A stretch of DNA of 64,000 nt, taken from the NCBI RefSeq assembly GCF_030717995.2, contig NZ_CP157743.1:558001-622000 (forward strand), written 5' to 3'. The position numbers and the translations under genes are program-made. The notes beneath the pieces are model-generated. The model saw only the letters and a program-made list of their open reading frames with translations. It was not told where the DNA came from and ran no database searches. How positions within the stretch are numbered: position 1 is the stretch's first letter; each line of letters starts with the position of its first letter. This DNA comes from Methylomarinum sp. Ch1-1. GTDB taxonomy: Bacteria > Pseudomonadota > Gammaproteobacteria > Methylococcales > Methylomonadaceae. Of the stretch, positions 52,337 through 62,076 are shown in pieces.

Positions 52337-52908
52337 CGGTGGCTCCTTATAAGCAATAAAATGAAAATTTATCCAATCGAACGGCCAAACTCCGTCAGTA
52401 TCCAGGTGGATTGCCTGGCGGCGAATCCACCCTACGGTGGGTCCACCCGACGGTTACGACGCCAACGTAGCTAACGTAGGGCGGCTTCGCGAAGCAAGCC
52501 CCCAAAAAACGCCACCAGGGCAAAATTGGCCGTTGTGCGTATCCAGGCGGATTGCCTGACGGCGAATCCGCCCTACGGTGGGTCCACCCGACGGTTACAA
52601 CGCCAACGTAGCTAACGTAGGGCGGCTTCGCGAAGCAAGCCGCCAAAACCCGGTGCGCTTCCTATCGTCAGCACCCCCTACCCGCACCGATAGGGCGGAT
52701 CACGCGCAAAAGAATCAATGATCTGCCGCCTAAATCCTGAATAATACAGAAATAATTAAAACAAACGAAACAAGTCCCTGAAATTTATCGCCTAACAGAT
52801 TAAAATAGCCAGGCTGCGTCCGGAAACGGCAAAACCACTGTTTCGAGTTACGCCGTCATCATCCAGGTTCAAGCAGATATGAGCGATTAACAAAAGCCTC
52901 TCAACTTA
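52337..52908. other. Spacer with two tandem family C repeats
   Basis: 570 bp between divergent genes. 52390-52680 holds two family C units about 150 bp apart (GGATTGCCTGGCGGCGAATC, then ACGCCAACGTAGCTAACGTA and CGGCTTCGCGAAGCAAGC). About 150 bp before the Sua5-type gene remain unique. No gene seen. Confidence 0.7.
52390..52680. repeat. Family C repeats, two direct copies
   Basis: Each about 150 bp: the palindromic GGCTTCGCGAAGCAAGCC core preceded by GGTGGGTCCACCCGACGGTT. The second copy differs from the first by a handful of bases. Confidence 0.8.
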
Positions 52909-53907
52909 ATGGCATCCATGACGATTAAACCCCAAAAAGCCGATCCTGAAAACATACGAAAAGCGGCCGACATTTTAAGACGCGGCGGACTCGTCGCCTT
53001 TCCGACCGAAACGGTTTACGGACTGGGCGCCGACGCCGGCAATGCCGACGCGGTCAAAAAAATTTTCAAGGCCAAGAACCGGCCGGCAGACCATCCCCTA
53101 ATCGTCCACATCGGCGACCCGCGGCAGTTAAACGACTGGGCGCAAAACATCCCGCAGATAGCCTGGGATCTGGCGGCGAAATTCTGGCCGGGCCCCTTGG
53201 CGATGGTGCTGTCCAAACATCCATCGGTTCCGCTGACCGTCACCGGCGGCCAACAAACCATTGCCTTGCGCATGCCGGATAATCCGGTCGCCTTGAATCT
53301 GTTAAAGGCTTTCGACGGCGGCATCGCCGCACCATCGGCCAATCGTTACAACCACGTCAGCCCGACCCTGGCCGAGCATGTGGCCAGCGAACTCGGCGAT
53401 GCCGTCGATATGATACTCGACGGCGGGGCTTGCAGCGTCGGCCTCGAATCGACCATCATCGACCTTAGCGGCACCCAGCCGGCGCTGTTAAGGCCGGGAC
53501 ATATCACCCCGCGTCAGCTTGAAGCCGTCTTGCATACCCCGGTCAAAGTCCCGCAACAGAGCAAAACCCGGGCGCCGGGTATGCTTGAAATCCATTATGC
53601 GCCGACCACGACGGCCCGGCTTTGCCCTGCCGAACGACTCGCCGCAGAGATCGAGCAACTGGCGCAGAACAAACGGCTCGGCTTACTGACGCTGCACCCA
53701 CGAGCCGAGAACAGCGAAACAATCTTCGCTCGAATGATGCCAACCGATGCCGACGACTACGCCCACGCCTTATATGCTTCGTTGCGAGAGTTGGATGGTA
53801 TGAAATTGGATCTGATTTTAATCGAACAACCGCCCGATGATGAGGGCTGGCTTGCGGTCAACGACCGTTTGAGGAAGGCGACCGCCTCGGGCGCGCTGAT
53901 CGGATAA
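52909..53907 (+). CDS. L-threonylcarbamoyladenylate synthase (Sua5 type)
   Basis: 332 residues; the ATG at 52918 (MTIKPQKADPENIRKAA) is an equally good start. Residues about 15-205 are the YrdC/Sua5 catalytic domain (GLVAFPTETVYGLGADA, FKAKNRPADHPLIVHI, ALRMPDNP). KTRAPGMLEIHYAP near 222-235 links to the C-terminal Sua5 domain, so this is the long Sua5 form rather than short TsaC. It makes threonylcarbamoyl-AMP for tRNA t6A37. Confidence 0.94.
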   Translation: MASMTIKPQKADPENIRKAADILRRGGLVAFPTETVYGLGADAGNADAVKKIFKAKNRPADHPLIVHIGDPRQLNDWAQNIPQIAWDLAAKFWPGPLAMVLSKHPSVPLTVTGGQQTIALRMPDNPVALNLLKAFDGGIAAPSANRYNHVSPTLAEHVASELGDAVDMILDGGACSVGLESTIIDLSGTQPALLRPGHITPRQLEAVLHTPVKVPQQSKTRAPGMLEIHYAPTTTARLCPAERLAAEIEQLAQNKRLGLLTLHPRAENSETIFARMMPTDADDYAHALYASLRELDGMKLDLILIEQPPDDEGWLAVNDRLRKATASGALIG

Positions 53908-54186
53908 ACCGTCCAACCTGCATCCATCAAGCAACCATGGTCACGTTGCCGCGCTAGCGGTTACGTGACATTTCGGGGTCACGGGCTGTATTGTCAAGGA
54001 ACGCTCGCACACCCTGTCTACTATTGGGCGATCACTCTGCATCCTGTGGAGCAGGCAACCGACCCCTCCAAACACATATTCGGGAAATTGGTTTTAGCCC
54101 TATCCTAGAAACCGCCCACAACGGTTCTTTGCGGCAAAGCAATAAGAAAACATCCTCATCGGGATGAGGACAATGATTAAAGGTTT
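53908..54186. other. Spacer upstream of bioA
   Basis: 280 bp without a gene. A block near 53963-54010 (GGTTACGTGACATTTCGGGG … TTGTCAAGGAACGCTCGC) resembles 59165-59215. A hairpin CATCCTCATCGGGATGAGGA lies at about 54152-54170 just before bioA; it could be a leader structure. Confidence 0.5.
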
Positions 54187-55479
54187 ATGAATATAAATAC
54201 TCACGCTATTGCAGAATTATTGGACCTGGACCGCCGCCATATCTGGCATCCCTATACCTCGATACCGGCCCAACAGCCGGTTTACCCCGTCGCTTCCGCC
54301 AGCGGAGTCACGCTGACGTTGGCCGACGGCCGCGCTCTAATCGACGGCATGTCATCGTGGTGGTCGGCGATACACGGTTATAATCATCCGCGCCTGAACG
54401 CCGCCGCACATCAGCAAATCGACACGCTGTCACACGTGATGTTCGGCGGACTGACCCACCAGCCGGCCACCGAGTTGGTGCGGCGTTTGTTGGACATCAC
54501 CCCGGAGCCCTTAAATCTGGCCTTTTTGAGCGATTCCGGCTCGGTCAGCGTCGAAGTGGCGCTGAAAATGGCCATTCAATATTGGCAGGCGCAAGGCAAG
54601 GCCGAAAAGAGCCGTTTTCTGTCCTTGAGCGGCGGCTATCACGGCGATACCTTCGGCGCGATGGCCGTTTGCGATCCGGTCAACGGCATGCACCATCTAT
54701 TCAGCCAGATCCTGCCACAACATTTTTTCGCTCCCCGGCCGGGCATCCGCTTCGGTGAGGAATGGAACCCTAGCGCTGTCGACGCCGTCGAAGCGATCTT
54801 CACCGAACATGCCGAAGAAATCGCCGCGGTGATACTGGAGCCTGTTGTCCAAGGCGCCGGCGGCATGTATTTTTATCATCCGCAATATCTGAGCGAGTTG
54901 CGGCGTCTCTGCGACCATTACCAGGTCCTATTGATCGCCGATGAAATCGCCACCGGTTTCGGCCGCAGCGGGCGTCTGTTCGCCTGCGAGCATGCCGGTA
55001 TCGTCCCCGACATTTTATGTCTGGGCAAGGCGCTGACCGGCGGTTATCTGTCCCTGGCGGTGACGCTGACGACCGATCACATCGGTCAAACCCTATCCAG
55101 CGGTGAAGCCGGCTGCTTCATGCATGGCCCGACCTTCATGGGCAACCCGCTGGCTTGCAGCATCGCCGCGGCCAGCATCGACCTGTTGCTGGAATCGGAC
55201 TGGCGAGCCAACATCAAACGCATTGAACAACTGCTGAGCGTTGGCCTGGAACGCTGCAGAAACTTACCGGGCGTTGCCGATGTCAGAGTTTTGGGCGCGA
55301 TAGGCGTCGTCGAAATGAACTCAGCGGTCGATATTCCGACCCTGCAGGAAAAGCTAGTCAAGCGCGGCGTCTGGCTGCGACCGTTCGGACGACTGATTTA
55401 TACGATGCCGCCTTATATCATCACCGACGAACAGCTGGATACATTGACAACGGCGATTTATCAGGCGCTCGGTGAATAA
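54187..55479 (+). CDS. bioA: Adenosylmethionine-8-amino-7-oxononanoate aminotransferase
   Basis: 430 residues. DRRHIWHPYTS near 15-25, GGYHGDTFGAMAVCDP near 148-163, LIADEIATGFGRSGRLFACE with the PLP-pocket Asp near 250, and the PLP lysine in LGKALTGGYLSLA near 280 are BioA hallmarks. It converts KAPA to DAPA with SAM as amino donor in biotin synthesis. No other bio genes are in the window. Confidence 0.95.
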   Translation: MNINTHAIAELLDLDRRHIWHPYTSIPAQQPVYPVASASGVTLTLADGRALIDGMSSWWSAIHGYNHPRLNAAAHQQIDTLSHVMFGGLTHQPATELVRRLLDITPEPLNLAFLSDSGSVSVEVALKMAIQYWQAQGKAEKSRFLSLSGGYHGDTFGAMAVCDPVNGMHHLFSQILPQHFFAPRPGIRFGEEWNPSAVDAVEAIFTEHAEEIAAVILEPVVQGAGGMYFYHPQYLSELRRLCDHYQVLLIADEIATGFGRSGRLFACEHAGIVPDILCLGKALTGGYLSLAVTLTTDHIGQTLSSGEAGCFMHGPTFMGNPLACSIAAASIDLLLESDWRANIKRIEQLLSVGLERCRNLPGVADVRVLGAIGVVEMNSAVDIPTLQEKLVKRGVWLRPFGRLIYTMPPYIITDEQLDTLTTAIYQALGE

Positions 55480-55590
55480 AATATTGCCGTTGTCCCTTTA
55501 GAACCGAGGCGTCCGAGACTATGAGCCCAAAGACACCCCAAGCCCTCTATGTGATCCAAATTGATGGGAATTGCCGCCAAACACTCTATT

Positions 55591-55845
55591 ATGTTGATCA
55601 AATTTCTTTTCATTAAAATCGTCCGCCTCTATCAACTGTTGATTTCGCCATTCCTGCCGCCATCCTGTCGCTATCACCCCAGTTGCTCATGCTATGCGAT
55701 CGAGGCGCTAGAGGTTCACGGCCCTCTTTACGGTTCCTGGCTGACCTTGAAAAGGCTGTTGCGCTGTCAACCCTGGGGAGGCCATGGCTATGACCCGGTG
55801 CCGCCTAAAGAGTCGGCCAATAAACCACATGACCGAAACCATTAG
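55591..55845 (+). CDS. yidD: Membrane protein insertion efficiency factor YidD
   Basis: Start at the ATG at 55591 ([20 protein letters not shown]); the in-frame codons before it are repeat-derived. 84 residues with [20 protein letters not shown] and [18 protein letters not shown], the invariant cysteine-rich YidD motifs. It is normally encoded near rnpA/yidC, but here stands alone behind a family B fragment, suggesting a translocated copy or a rearranged locus. Confidence 0.95.
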   Translation: MLIKFLFIKIVRLYQLLISPFLPPSCRYHPSCSCYAIEALEVHGPLYGSWLTLKRLLRCQPWGGHGYDPVPPKESANKPHDRNH

Positions 55846-55870
55846 CAGTCGCGACATGCAGTAGCGCCGC

Positions 55871-58039
55871 TTAATTGACCAGACTGCTTTGCGGCATGCC
55901 GATATGGAAGCCTTGCGCGTAATCGACCCCCATCTCTTGTAGAATCGTAAAAATTTCCTCGGATTCGACAAACTCACCGATAATCAAAATATCGAGTTCC
56001 TGGCACAAGCGGGAGAGATTCCGCACCAAGGCCCGGTCGATTTTGGAATTGGGTAGATTCCGCACGAAGGCGCCGTCGATCTTCACATATTCAAAATGCA
56101 GTTCGCGCAAATAATGAAAGGAGTTATAGCCGCTGCCGAAATCATCCAGCGCGAATGAAAAGCCTTTTTTGCGCAAATTGGACAAAAATTTGCCCATGTT
56201 GCTCATGTCGCCAATCGCGTCCCGCTCCAGGATTTCGAACACGATGCTGCTGGGCGGCACCTCCAGTTGATTGCATAATTCCTCGGCATAGCCCAGAATA
56301 CCCCTGCCCTGTATTTCCTGCGCGGACAAATTGATAAACAGGCGCTTCGCCTCTCCCTGACTGTCGATCATGCGTTTATTGGTCTCGATCACCTTGCGCA
56401 CGATGATGCGGTCAAGATGTCGACCCAAGCCGTATTTTTCGATGGTTTCGATGAACCTACCCGCGGTCGTCGCCGTGCCGTCCTTTTCGATCAGTCTAGC
56501 CACCGATTCATAGGCGAAGATCTCACCGGTCTTGCAATCGACGATCGGCTGAAAGTATGGATTGATGCGCTCTTCGTTCAAGGCGCAACGTAAATCTTCG
56601 ACCAAAGAGCGGCTATCGCGCACGATCTTCTTCAAATGCGCGGCCCGGTTGAACTCGCAGACTTCGTTTTTACCCAGATCCTTGGCGCGGTACAGGGCGA
56701 CATCGACGCCCGACATCATCTCCTCGACATTTTGCACATCCTGAGGATAACTAATGATGCCGATCGATGTCGTGATATGAAACGGTTTGCCTTCCGGACT
56801 CAGGAACGACAATTGCTGTAAATGGCTGCGGATTTTCTCGGCGGCGACTTTCGCACCGCTGGCGCCGGTTTCCGGCAGGATGAGGGCGAATTCATCGCCG
56901 CCCATCCGCGTCGCGATATCGCCCTTGCGCATGAACAGACAAATCGACTCGGCGATCGTTTTCAGCACCTCATCGCCCAGCGGATGACCGTAGGAATCGT
57001 TGATATCCTTGAAATCGTCGAGATCCAACAACAAAATTGAAAATTCATGCTTATGGCGTTCCGAACGGCCGACCTCGTATTCCAACATGTCATTGAAATA
57101 ACGGCGATTATGGATACCGGTCAAGGGATCGTGCACCGAATAATATTCCAACTCCGACATCGTCCGGTTCAACACCTTGCTGGAGCCGACGACCATCACC
57201 ATCACCGACAACAACGAACGAATGATGCTTTTTTCCTGTACCGAGAGTTCATTCGAGGTCGCAAATGCAATACCCAGCAATCCGGCAAATCCGGGTTCGT
57301 GTTCCGGCACCGCCACCGTCAGCATCTTAACCTGATTAAGCGACACGTAATTGGAATTTGCCGCAATCACGAACTCCTCTATATCCAGCGGCGCATCGGC
57401 CGGCAATTTGAGTTTGCTGATGATTTCCTGGTATAGGTGATCGCGAACTTTCTGCTTCGCCTTCTCGGAAAATTCGCCCATGTAATAACAATACAAAGAC
57501 AATCCGTGTTCCTCGGCAAAGGCGATGAAAAAGAAATTAAACGGGAAAATCGCATGAAAACCGGTCAGTATCTCCTGTACGAACTGCTGCCACTGGGACA
57601 CTTTTTCATGCGATAAAATGATCTTCTCCAACACCTGACTTTGCTTTTCCAGCAAGTCTTTTTCAATCAGGATCGAGGACAGGAAGCGGGTCGTCGTATT
57701 AAACTCATCCATGACCTCCTTCAAATATTTGCCGTTCTTGTGCCACTGACGCTGACGTTCGTCGACCAGCGAGTCGAAGGCGAGATCCAGATGTTGGCAG
57801 CGGTCCATCGCTTGATGCAGCTTAGCGGCAATCAACGGATCGTCGATATGCTCCAAAGAACCGACGAAATCTTCGAAGATTTCACCATGGACCCGCTTAA
57901 CCAGCGTGCTGATGGTCGCGGCGAACGAGCGGGTGCGAATTTGACTTTCCAGCATCGTCGACAGCTGTCGCATCAATCGAACGCGTAGCTGATCGAGATA
58001 CTGAGGCTGCTGAAATATCCCAGCCTTATTGGAACTCAT
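55871..58039 (-). CDS. GGDEF-EAL protein with GAF-like sensor region
   Basis: Start at the ATG at 58039, which overlaps the ODP stop (ATGA); 722 residues. N-terminal helical domain (about 1-140), a GAF-like region (about 155-330), a GGDEF domain with the complete RMGGDEFALIL near 425, and an EAL domain. In EAL the signature reads YESVARL instead of EAL, while NLSAQE, DDFGSGYNSF and VKIDGAFV are kept, so phosphodiesterase activity is uncertain. Translational coupling to an ODP oxygen/redox sensor suggests oxygen-dependent c-di-GMP control. Confidence 0.92.
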   Translation of the reverse strand: MSSNKAGIFQQPQYLDQLRVRLMRQLSTMLESQIRTRSFAATISTLVKRVHGEIFEDFVGSLEHIDDPLIAAKLHQAMDRCQHLDLAFDSLVDERQRQWHKNGKYLKEVMDEFNTTTRFLSSILIEKDLLEKQSQVLEKIILSHEKVSQWQQFVQEILTGFHAIFPFNFFFIAFAEEHGLSLYCYYMGEFSEKAKQKVRDHLYQEIISKLKLPADAPLDIEEFVIAANSNYVSLNQVKMLTVAVPEHEPGFAGLLGIAFATSNELSVQEKSIIRSLLSVMVMVVGSSKVLNRTMSELEYYSVHDPLTGIHNRRYFNDMLEYEVGRSERHKHEFSILLLDLDDFKDINDSYGHPLGDEVLKTIAESICLFMRKGDIATRMGGDEFALILPETGASGAKVAAEKIRSHLQQLSFLSPEGKPFHITTSIGIISYPQDVQNVEEMMSGVDVALYRAKDLGKNEVCEFNRAAHLKKIVRDSRSLVEDLRCALNEERINPYFQPIVDCKTGEIFAYESVARLIEKDGTATTAGRFIETIEKYGLGRHLDRIIVRKVIETNKRMIDSQGEAKRLFINLSAQEIQGRGILGYAEELCNQLEVPPSSIVFEILERDAIGDMSNMGKFLSNLRKKGFSFALDDFGSGYNSFHYLRELHFEYVKIDGAFVRNLPNSKIDRALVRNLSRLCQELDILIIGEFVESEEIFTILQEMGVDYAQGFHIGMPQSSLVN

Positions 58040-58809
58040 GCCTGCTCCCAAGCGAAATGACCGCTGCGAGTCATCAGATCGACGCCGCATTGCAGCTGCC
58101 GAAACCATTCCAGAAAATCGGTCACCGCCTGTCCCCGGTAAACTGGACCATGCTGCGGCGCCAGCATCGTAATTTCCAGCTGCGACACCGCTTCCACCCA
58201 TAGCCGCGCAGCCTTGTTGCAGACCATATAACGACGATGAAAACCCTCGATATAGGGCAAATGCGCTTCGAAATCGTCGACAAACTCATATTCAATATCG
58301 GGCGGCAACATCGCCGCGCCGATATCTCCGGTAAACAATATTTGCGAAACCGGATCGTAAGCGTTGATCTGACCTTCCGAATGAAGGAAATGGGCGGGCA
58401 ACAGCTGCAAGGAAAAATCCGCGCTAATCTCACAACTCATACCGGCATCAGGCACGCCGACAAATTTTTTCATATCGGCTATGCCGTAATGCGGCAAAAA
58501 GCGCAGCCAAATATTGGAGACATAAACCGGGGCGTTGGTTAATTCCAGCCAGGTCGTCAAGCCACCGACTATATCGGGGTCCTGATGAGAAAGAATAATG
58601 GCATTGATGTTATCGGTGTCGACATAGCGGACTAGTTCCGCCAACACGCTGGGCATCACGCCAAAACCGCCCGGATCGAGCAGCACGCCTTTTTCTCCAT
58701 GCAAAACCAAGTACTGATTTGAACGCACGCCCTCTTCCTCGCCGGGCTCGCTTTCGTTCAACAACACAAATTTATGTTCAGCCGAGTCAAACAATGTAAT
58801 ATTGCGCAT
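58036..58809 (-). CDS. ODP-type (oxygen-binding diiron) metallo-beta-lactamase-fold sensor
   Basis: I start at the ATG at 58809 (MRNITLFDSAEHKF) behind a purine-rich GGAGGGGAAGAGG. 257 residues. ILSHQDPDIVGGLTTW near 73-88 carries the ODP form of the metal motif (H-Q-D-P-D), with PAHFLHSEGQ, LFTGDIGAA and LAPQHGPVYRG supplying the rest. There is no flavodoxin domain, so it is a diiron oxygen/redox sensor rather than a flavodiiron NO reductase. It would signal to the coupled GGDEF-EAL protein. Confidence 0.87.
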   Translation of the reverse strand: MRNITLFDSAEHKFVLLNESEPGEEEGVRSNQYLVLHGEKGVLLDPGGFGVMPSVLAELVRYVDTDNINAIILSHQDPDIVGGLTTWLELTNAPVYVSNIWLRFLPHYGIADMKKFVGVPDAGMSCEISADFSLQLLPAHFLHSEGQINAYDPVSQILFTGDIGAAMLPPDIEYEFVDDFEAHLPYIEGFHRRYMVCNKAARLWVEAVSQLEITMLAPQHGPVYRGQAVTDFLEWFRQLQCGVDLMTRSGHFAWEQA

Positions 58810-59050
58810 AACCTCTTCCCCTCCTCTCCATAATGGTTTTCCCGCCGCAGAACGGGATTCTGAATGATATCTACGCGCAACAAGCATCTCTCGAAAGGTT
58901 CATCAAGATACCGAACCTGATAGGCCTTGAATATAAGCCCCTAGCTAAACAATGGGATTTGCCCGCATATCGTATTGAGTCGATAGCAATACACGCGACT
59001 CACAAACTTTTAATTTTCAATGTTATCAACTCGCAAATACAATGTTTTAA

Positions 59051-59084
59051 CGTGATTAATGTGATTAACATCACATTAATCACG
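59051..59084. promoter_or_regulatory. Perfect 15-bp palindrome containing a CRP-like site
   Basis: CGTGATTAATGTGAT and its exact inverse flank TAAC. The centre TGTGATTAACATCACA fits the CRP/Vfr half-sites TGTGA-N6-TCACA. It lies 242 bp upstream of the ODP gene; AT-rich DNA follows on the right, so a weak terminator is the alternative reading. Confidence 0.6.
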
Positions 59085-59770
59085 GTTATTTTAACTGACT
59101 GAACGACCGCTTTTACTTAACCGGCATCATTATTTACCGACAAACGCAAAACGCTCGGGGGAGCGGGTTACGTGACAACCCCGCGCGCCATCGAATTGTC
59201 AGGGAACGCTATCGCGCACCCTGACCTACCTGTTTCCCGACCCTTGATGGCATTTCCCGTAGGTTAATGGCTGCGATAAATCATCTTCGTTTATTTAGGT
59301 GCTGGGTGAACGGCGTCTTCTGGAAACGCTACCTGATAACGGCTGGTTTCTTAACCCGAACTCAGGTTAAATGCTCAAACTGGGAAACTTCAGTAAAAGT
59401 AGCCTGTCCCCTTTTCCTCCAGTCAGTTCATGACCATTTAAATCAATAACCTATTCCCTCTGATAAAATGACGCTGAATAAGGGTTTTGCATCAAGGTAA
59501 CCATTAAATTCTGTTTAGCCGACTGAAAATGGTTAAATATAGCGACAAAGTTTTGTGCCCGGAAAATAATTCGGCGTCACTTTATGCACAATATAGTTTT
59601 ACTGCATCGAGACTGCCGCCACGCCCTACAGGCCGTAGAACAAGCCCCACAAAACAGACATAGACCATTGATATTAATAGACATTATATGCATATCATTT
59701 TCTGGATAGTTTAACAGGCAGGTAATAAAAACCGCCCTTCAGCATCATTATGCATAGTTAATCCACAGAG

Positions 59771-59779
59771 TTATCCACA
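59771..59779 (+). promoter_or_regulatory. DnaA box upstream of priA
   Basis: TTATCCACA is the perfect DnaA nonamer, 74 bp before the priA start, with a second, degenerate TTAATCCACA immediately upstream and TTATCCATG at 59843. It may be a DnaA-regulated promoter of a replication restart gene, or chance. Confidence 0.5.
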
Positions 59780-59853
59780 GGCATTGCGCCTAATCTCTGT
59801 TTATCGATTAATCGTGAGACTCAGCGCATTAAGCTTGCATCCTTATCCATGAA

Positions 59854-62076
59854 ATGACTAAACCACAATCCGCTTCAGTAAAAGTCTGCAAAATCGCGAT
59901 ACCGGTGCCCCTGCATCGCCTGTTCGATTATCTGCCGCCTGACGATGTCGATTCGAGCCAGTTAAAGCCCGGCATCCGCGTCAGCGTACCGTTCGGCAAA
60001 AGTTGCAAAACCGGCGTGTTGATCGAAATCTGTCGGCACAGCGAGATACCTAACCGCCGCCTAAAGGCGATCGAAAAAGTCCTCGATGCTCAACCGCTGT
60101 TATCGCAACAGGACATGCGACTGTTGCACTGGGCCAGTCGCTATTATCACCACCCGCTCGGCGAAGTGATGGCCACCGCCTTTCCGGTCGCGCTACGCAA
60201 AGGCAAAGCGGCTCAGGGACAACATGAAAAAGCCTACTGTCTCAGCGAGAAAGGCGAATTGGTGCAACCGGAACAGCTGCAACGAGCGCCTAAACAACAA
60301 GCGATGTTGGCGTTGTTCCAACAATCTTCGACACCGCTGAACGCCGCCGCGCTCAGCGCATGGCAGCGCAACTGGCGCGGCACGCTGAAAGCACTGCGCG
60401 ACAAAGAATTGGTGACGGAAACGCGACTAGCCGTCATCCCAGCGCCGCCAACGCCGGCGCAACCAACGCTGAAAGCCAATCCCCAGCAGCAACAGGCGAT
60501 CGACGATATCTGCGCCGCACGGGGAGAATTCGCCGTGTTTCTATTGGAAGGCGTCACCGGCAGCGGCAAGACCGAAGTCTACATGCAGGTCATCGATCAG
60601 GTGCTGCAACAAGATTTACAGATTTTGGTGCTGCTCCCGGAAATCACGCTGACCCCGCAACTGGAACAACGTTTCCGCCAGCGCTTCGCCGCGCCCATCG
60701 TATCCAGCCATTCCAAACTGACCGATAACGAGCGCCTCAATGCCTGGCTGCAGATGCAACAGGGAACGGCCAGCATCATGCTCGGCACCCGCTCGGCCTT
60801 GTTCACGCCGTTAAAAAATCCTGGCCTGATCATCCTCGATGAAGAGCACGACAGCTCGTTCAAACAGCAGGAAGGCTTCCGTTTTTCCGCCCGCGATGTC
60901 GCCGTGGTCAGAGCCAGAAATCTGCATATCCCCATCGTACTGGGTACGGCGACGCCATCGCTGGAAAGCCTGTATAACGTCAAACAAAAACGTTACCGGC
61001 TGCTGCATCTGCCGAAACGGGCCGGCAACGCCATTGAGCCGAAGTTTCAGCTGCTGGACATCCGCAACAAGAAAATTCAGGACGGCTTGTCTGATCTGTT
61101 GATTAGCGAAATCAGAAAAACCTTGGAGAAGCAGGAACAGGTTTTGCTGTTCTTGAATCGCCGCGGTTATGCTCCGGTGCAGATGTGTCACAGTTGCGGC
61201 TACGTGTCTCGCTGTCGACGCTGCGACGCCAATATGGTGATCCACTATGATGAAAACCGCCTGCGCTGCCATCATTGCGGCGCCGAGCAAAGCCTGCCTC
61301 GGCAATGTCCGGCCTGTCAAAGCGGCGAATTGCGCTCCATCGGCCTGGGCACCGAACGCATCGAAAAAACGCTGGCCGAATTGTTCGCCGCCAACAAGGT
61401 CGTTCGTCTGGACCGCGACACCACTCAGCGCAAGGGTTCTCTGGAAAATTATCTGCAGCGAATCAATCGGGGAGATGCCGATATTATTCTCGGCACCCAG
61501 ATGCTGGCCAAAGGCCATCATTTTCCCAATGTCACGCTGGCGGCTCTGCTCGACGTCGACAGCGGTTTGTTCAGCACCGACTTTCACAGTGCGGAAAAAC
61601 TGGCGCAAATGATCGTTCAGGTGGCCGGAAGGGCCGGACGGGCGGAAAAACAGGGCAAGGTCATATTGCAGACCCGGCAGCCCGACCACCCTCTGCTCGT
61701 TACCCTGTTGAGCAAAGGTTATCAGGCCTTTGCCCGCACCGCATTGGAGGAGCGTCGATTGGCGTTATTGCCGCCGTTCAGTCATCAGGCCTTGTTGCGC
61801 GTCCATGCGATGAACGCCGAAGCGCCGCAGGTTTTTCTGAATGCAGTGAAAAACGTGCTCACGGCAATCAACCCCGGAAAGACGCTGGTGCTCGGCCCTG
61901 TGCCGGCGCCGATGGCGAAAAGAGCGGGACAATTTCGCTTTCAATTATTATTACAAAGCGAACAGCGCAAAGAGCTGCACAGTCTGCTGGATAGACTGAT
62001 CGCGGAAATCGAACAAATACCGGAGAGTAAAAAAGTACGCTGGTCGCTGGACGTTGATCCGGTCGATCTTTATTAA
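59854..62076 (+). CDS. priA: Primosomal protein N' (replication restart helicase)
   Basis: 740 residues, full length. N-terminal 3'-end-binding domain (about 1-200), Walker A GVTGSGKTEVYMQ near 232-244, Walker B LIILDEEHDSSFKQQEGFR and GTATPSLES. The zinc region CHSCGYVSRCRRCDANM … CHHCGAEQSLPRQCPACQ (about 445-490) has the eight cysteines. Restart of stalled forks by loading DnaB. The ATG at 59854 is preceded by a possible GCATCC spacer without strong ribosome site. Confidence 0.97.
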   Translation: MTKPQSASVKVCKIAIPVPLHRLFDYLPPDDVDSSQLKPGIRVSVPFGKSCKTGVLIEICRHSEIPNRRLKAIEKVLDAQPLLSQQDMRLLHWASRYYHHPLGEVMATAFPVALRKGKAAQGQHEKAYCLSEKGELVQPEQLQRAPKQQAMLALFQQSSTPLNAAALSAWQRNWRGTLKALRDKELVTETRLAVIPAPPTPAQPTLKANPQQQQAIDDICAARGEFAVFLLEGVTGSGKTEVYMQVIDQVLQQDLQILVLLPEITLTPQLEQRFRQRFAAPIVSSHSKLTDNERLNAWLQMQQGTASIMLGTRSALFTPLKNPGLIILDEEHDSSFKQQEGFRFSARDVAVVRARNLHIPIVLGTATPSLESLYNVKQKRYRLLHLPKRAGNAIEPKFQLLDIRNKKIQDGLSDLLISEIRKTLEKQEQVLLFLNRRGYAPVQMCHSCGYVSRCRRCDANMVIHYDENRLRCHHCGAEQSLPRQCPACQSGELRSIGLGTERIEKTLAELFAANKVVRLDRDTTQRKGSLENYLQRINRGDADIILGTQMLAKGHHFPNVTLAALLDVDSGLFSTDFHSAEKLAQMIVQVAGRAGRAEKQGKVILQTRQPDHPLLVTLLSKGYQAFARTALEERRLALLPPFSHQALLRVHAMNAEAPQVFLNAVKNVLTAINPGKTLVLGPVPAPMAKRAGQFRFQLLLQSEQRKELHSLLDRLIAEIEQIPESKKVRWSLDVDPVDLY

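Larger units (their letters stand above)
58810..59853. other. Regulatory and repeat region between the ODP gene and priA
   Basis: About 1 kb between divergent genes, no gene supported. It contains a CRP-like palindrome (59051-59084), a block like 53963-54010 (about 59165-59225), one end of a family F element near 59291-59310, and a DnaA box (59771-59779). Confidence 0.65.

Noticed and set aside
58833-59102. 89-codon rightward frame upstream of the ODP gene
   Set aside because: Crosses the ODP upstream region and the CRP-like palindrome; composition unlike coding DNA around it.
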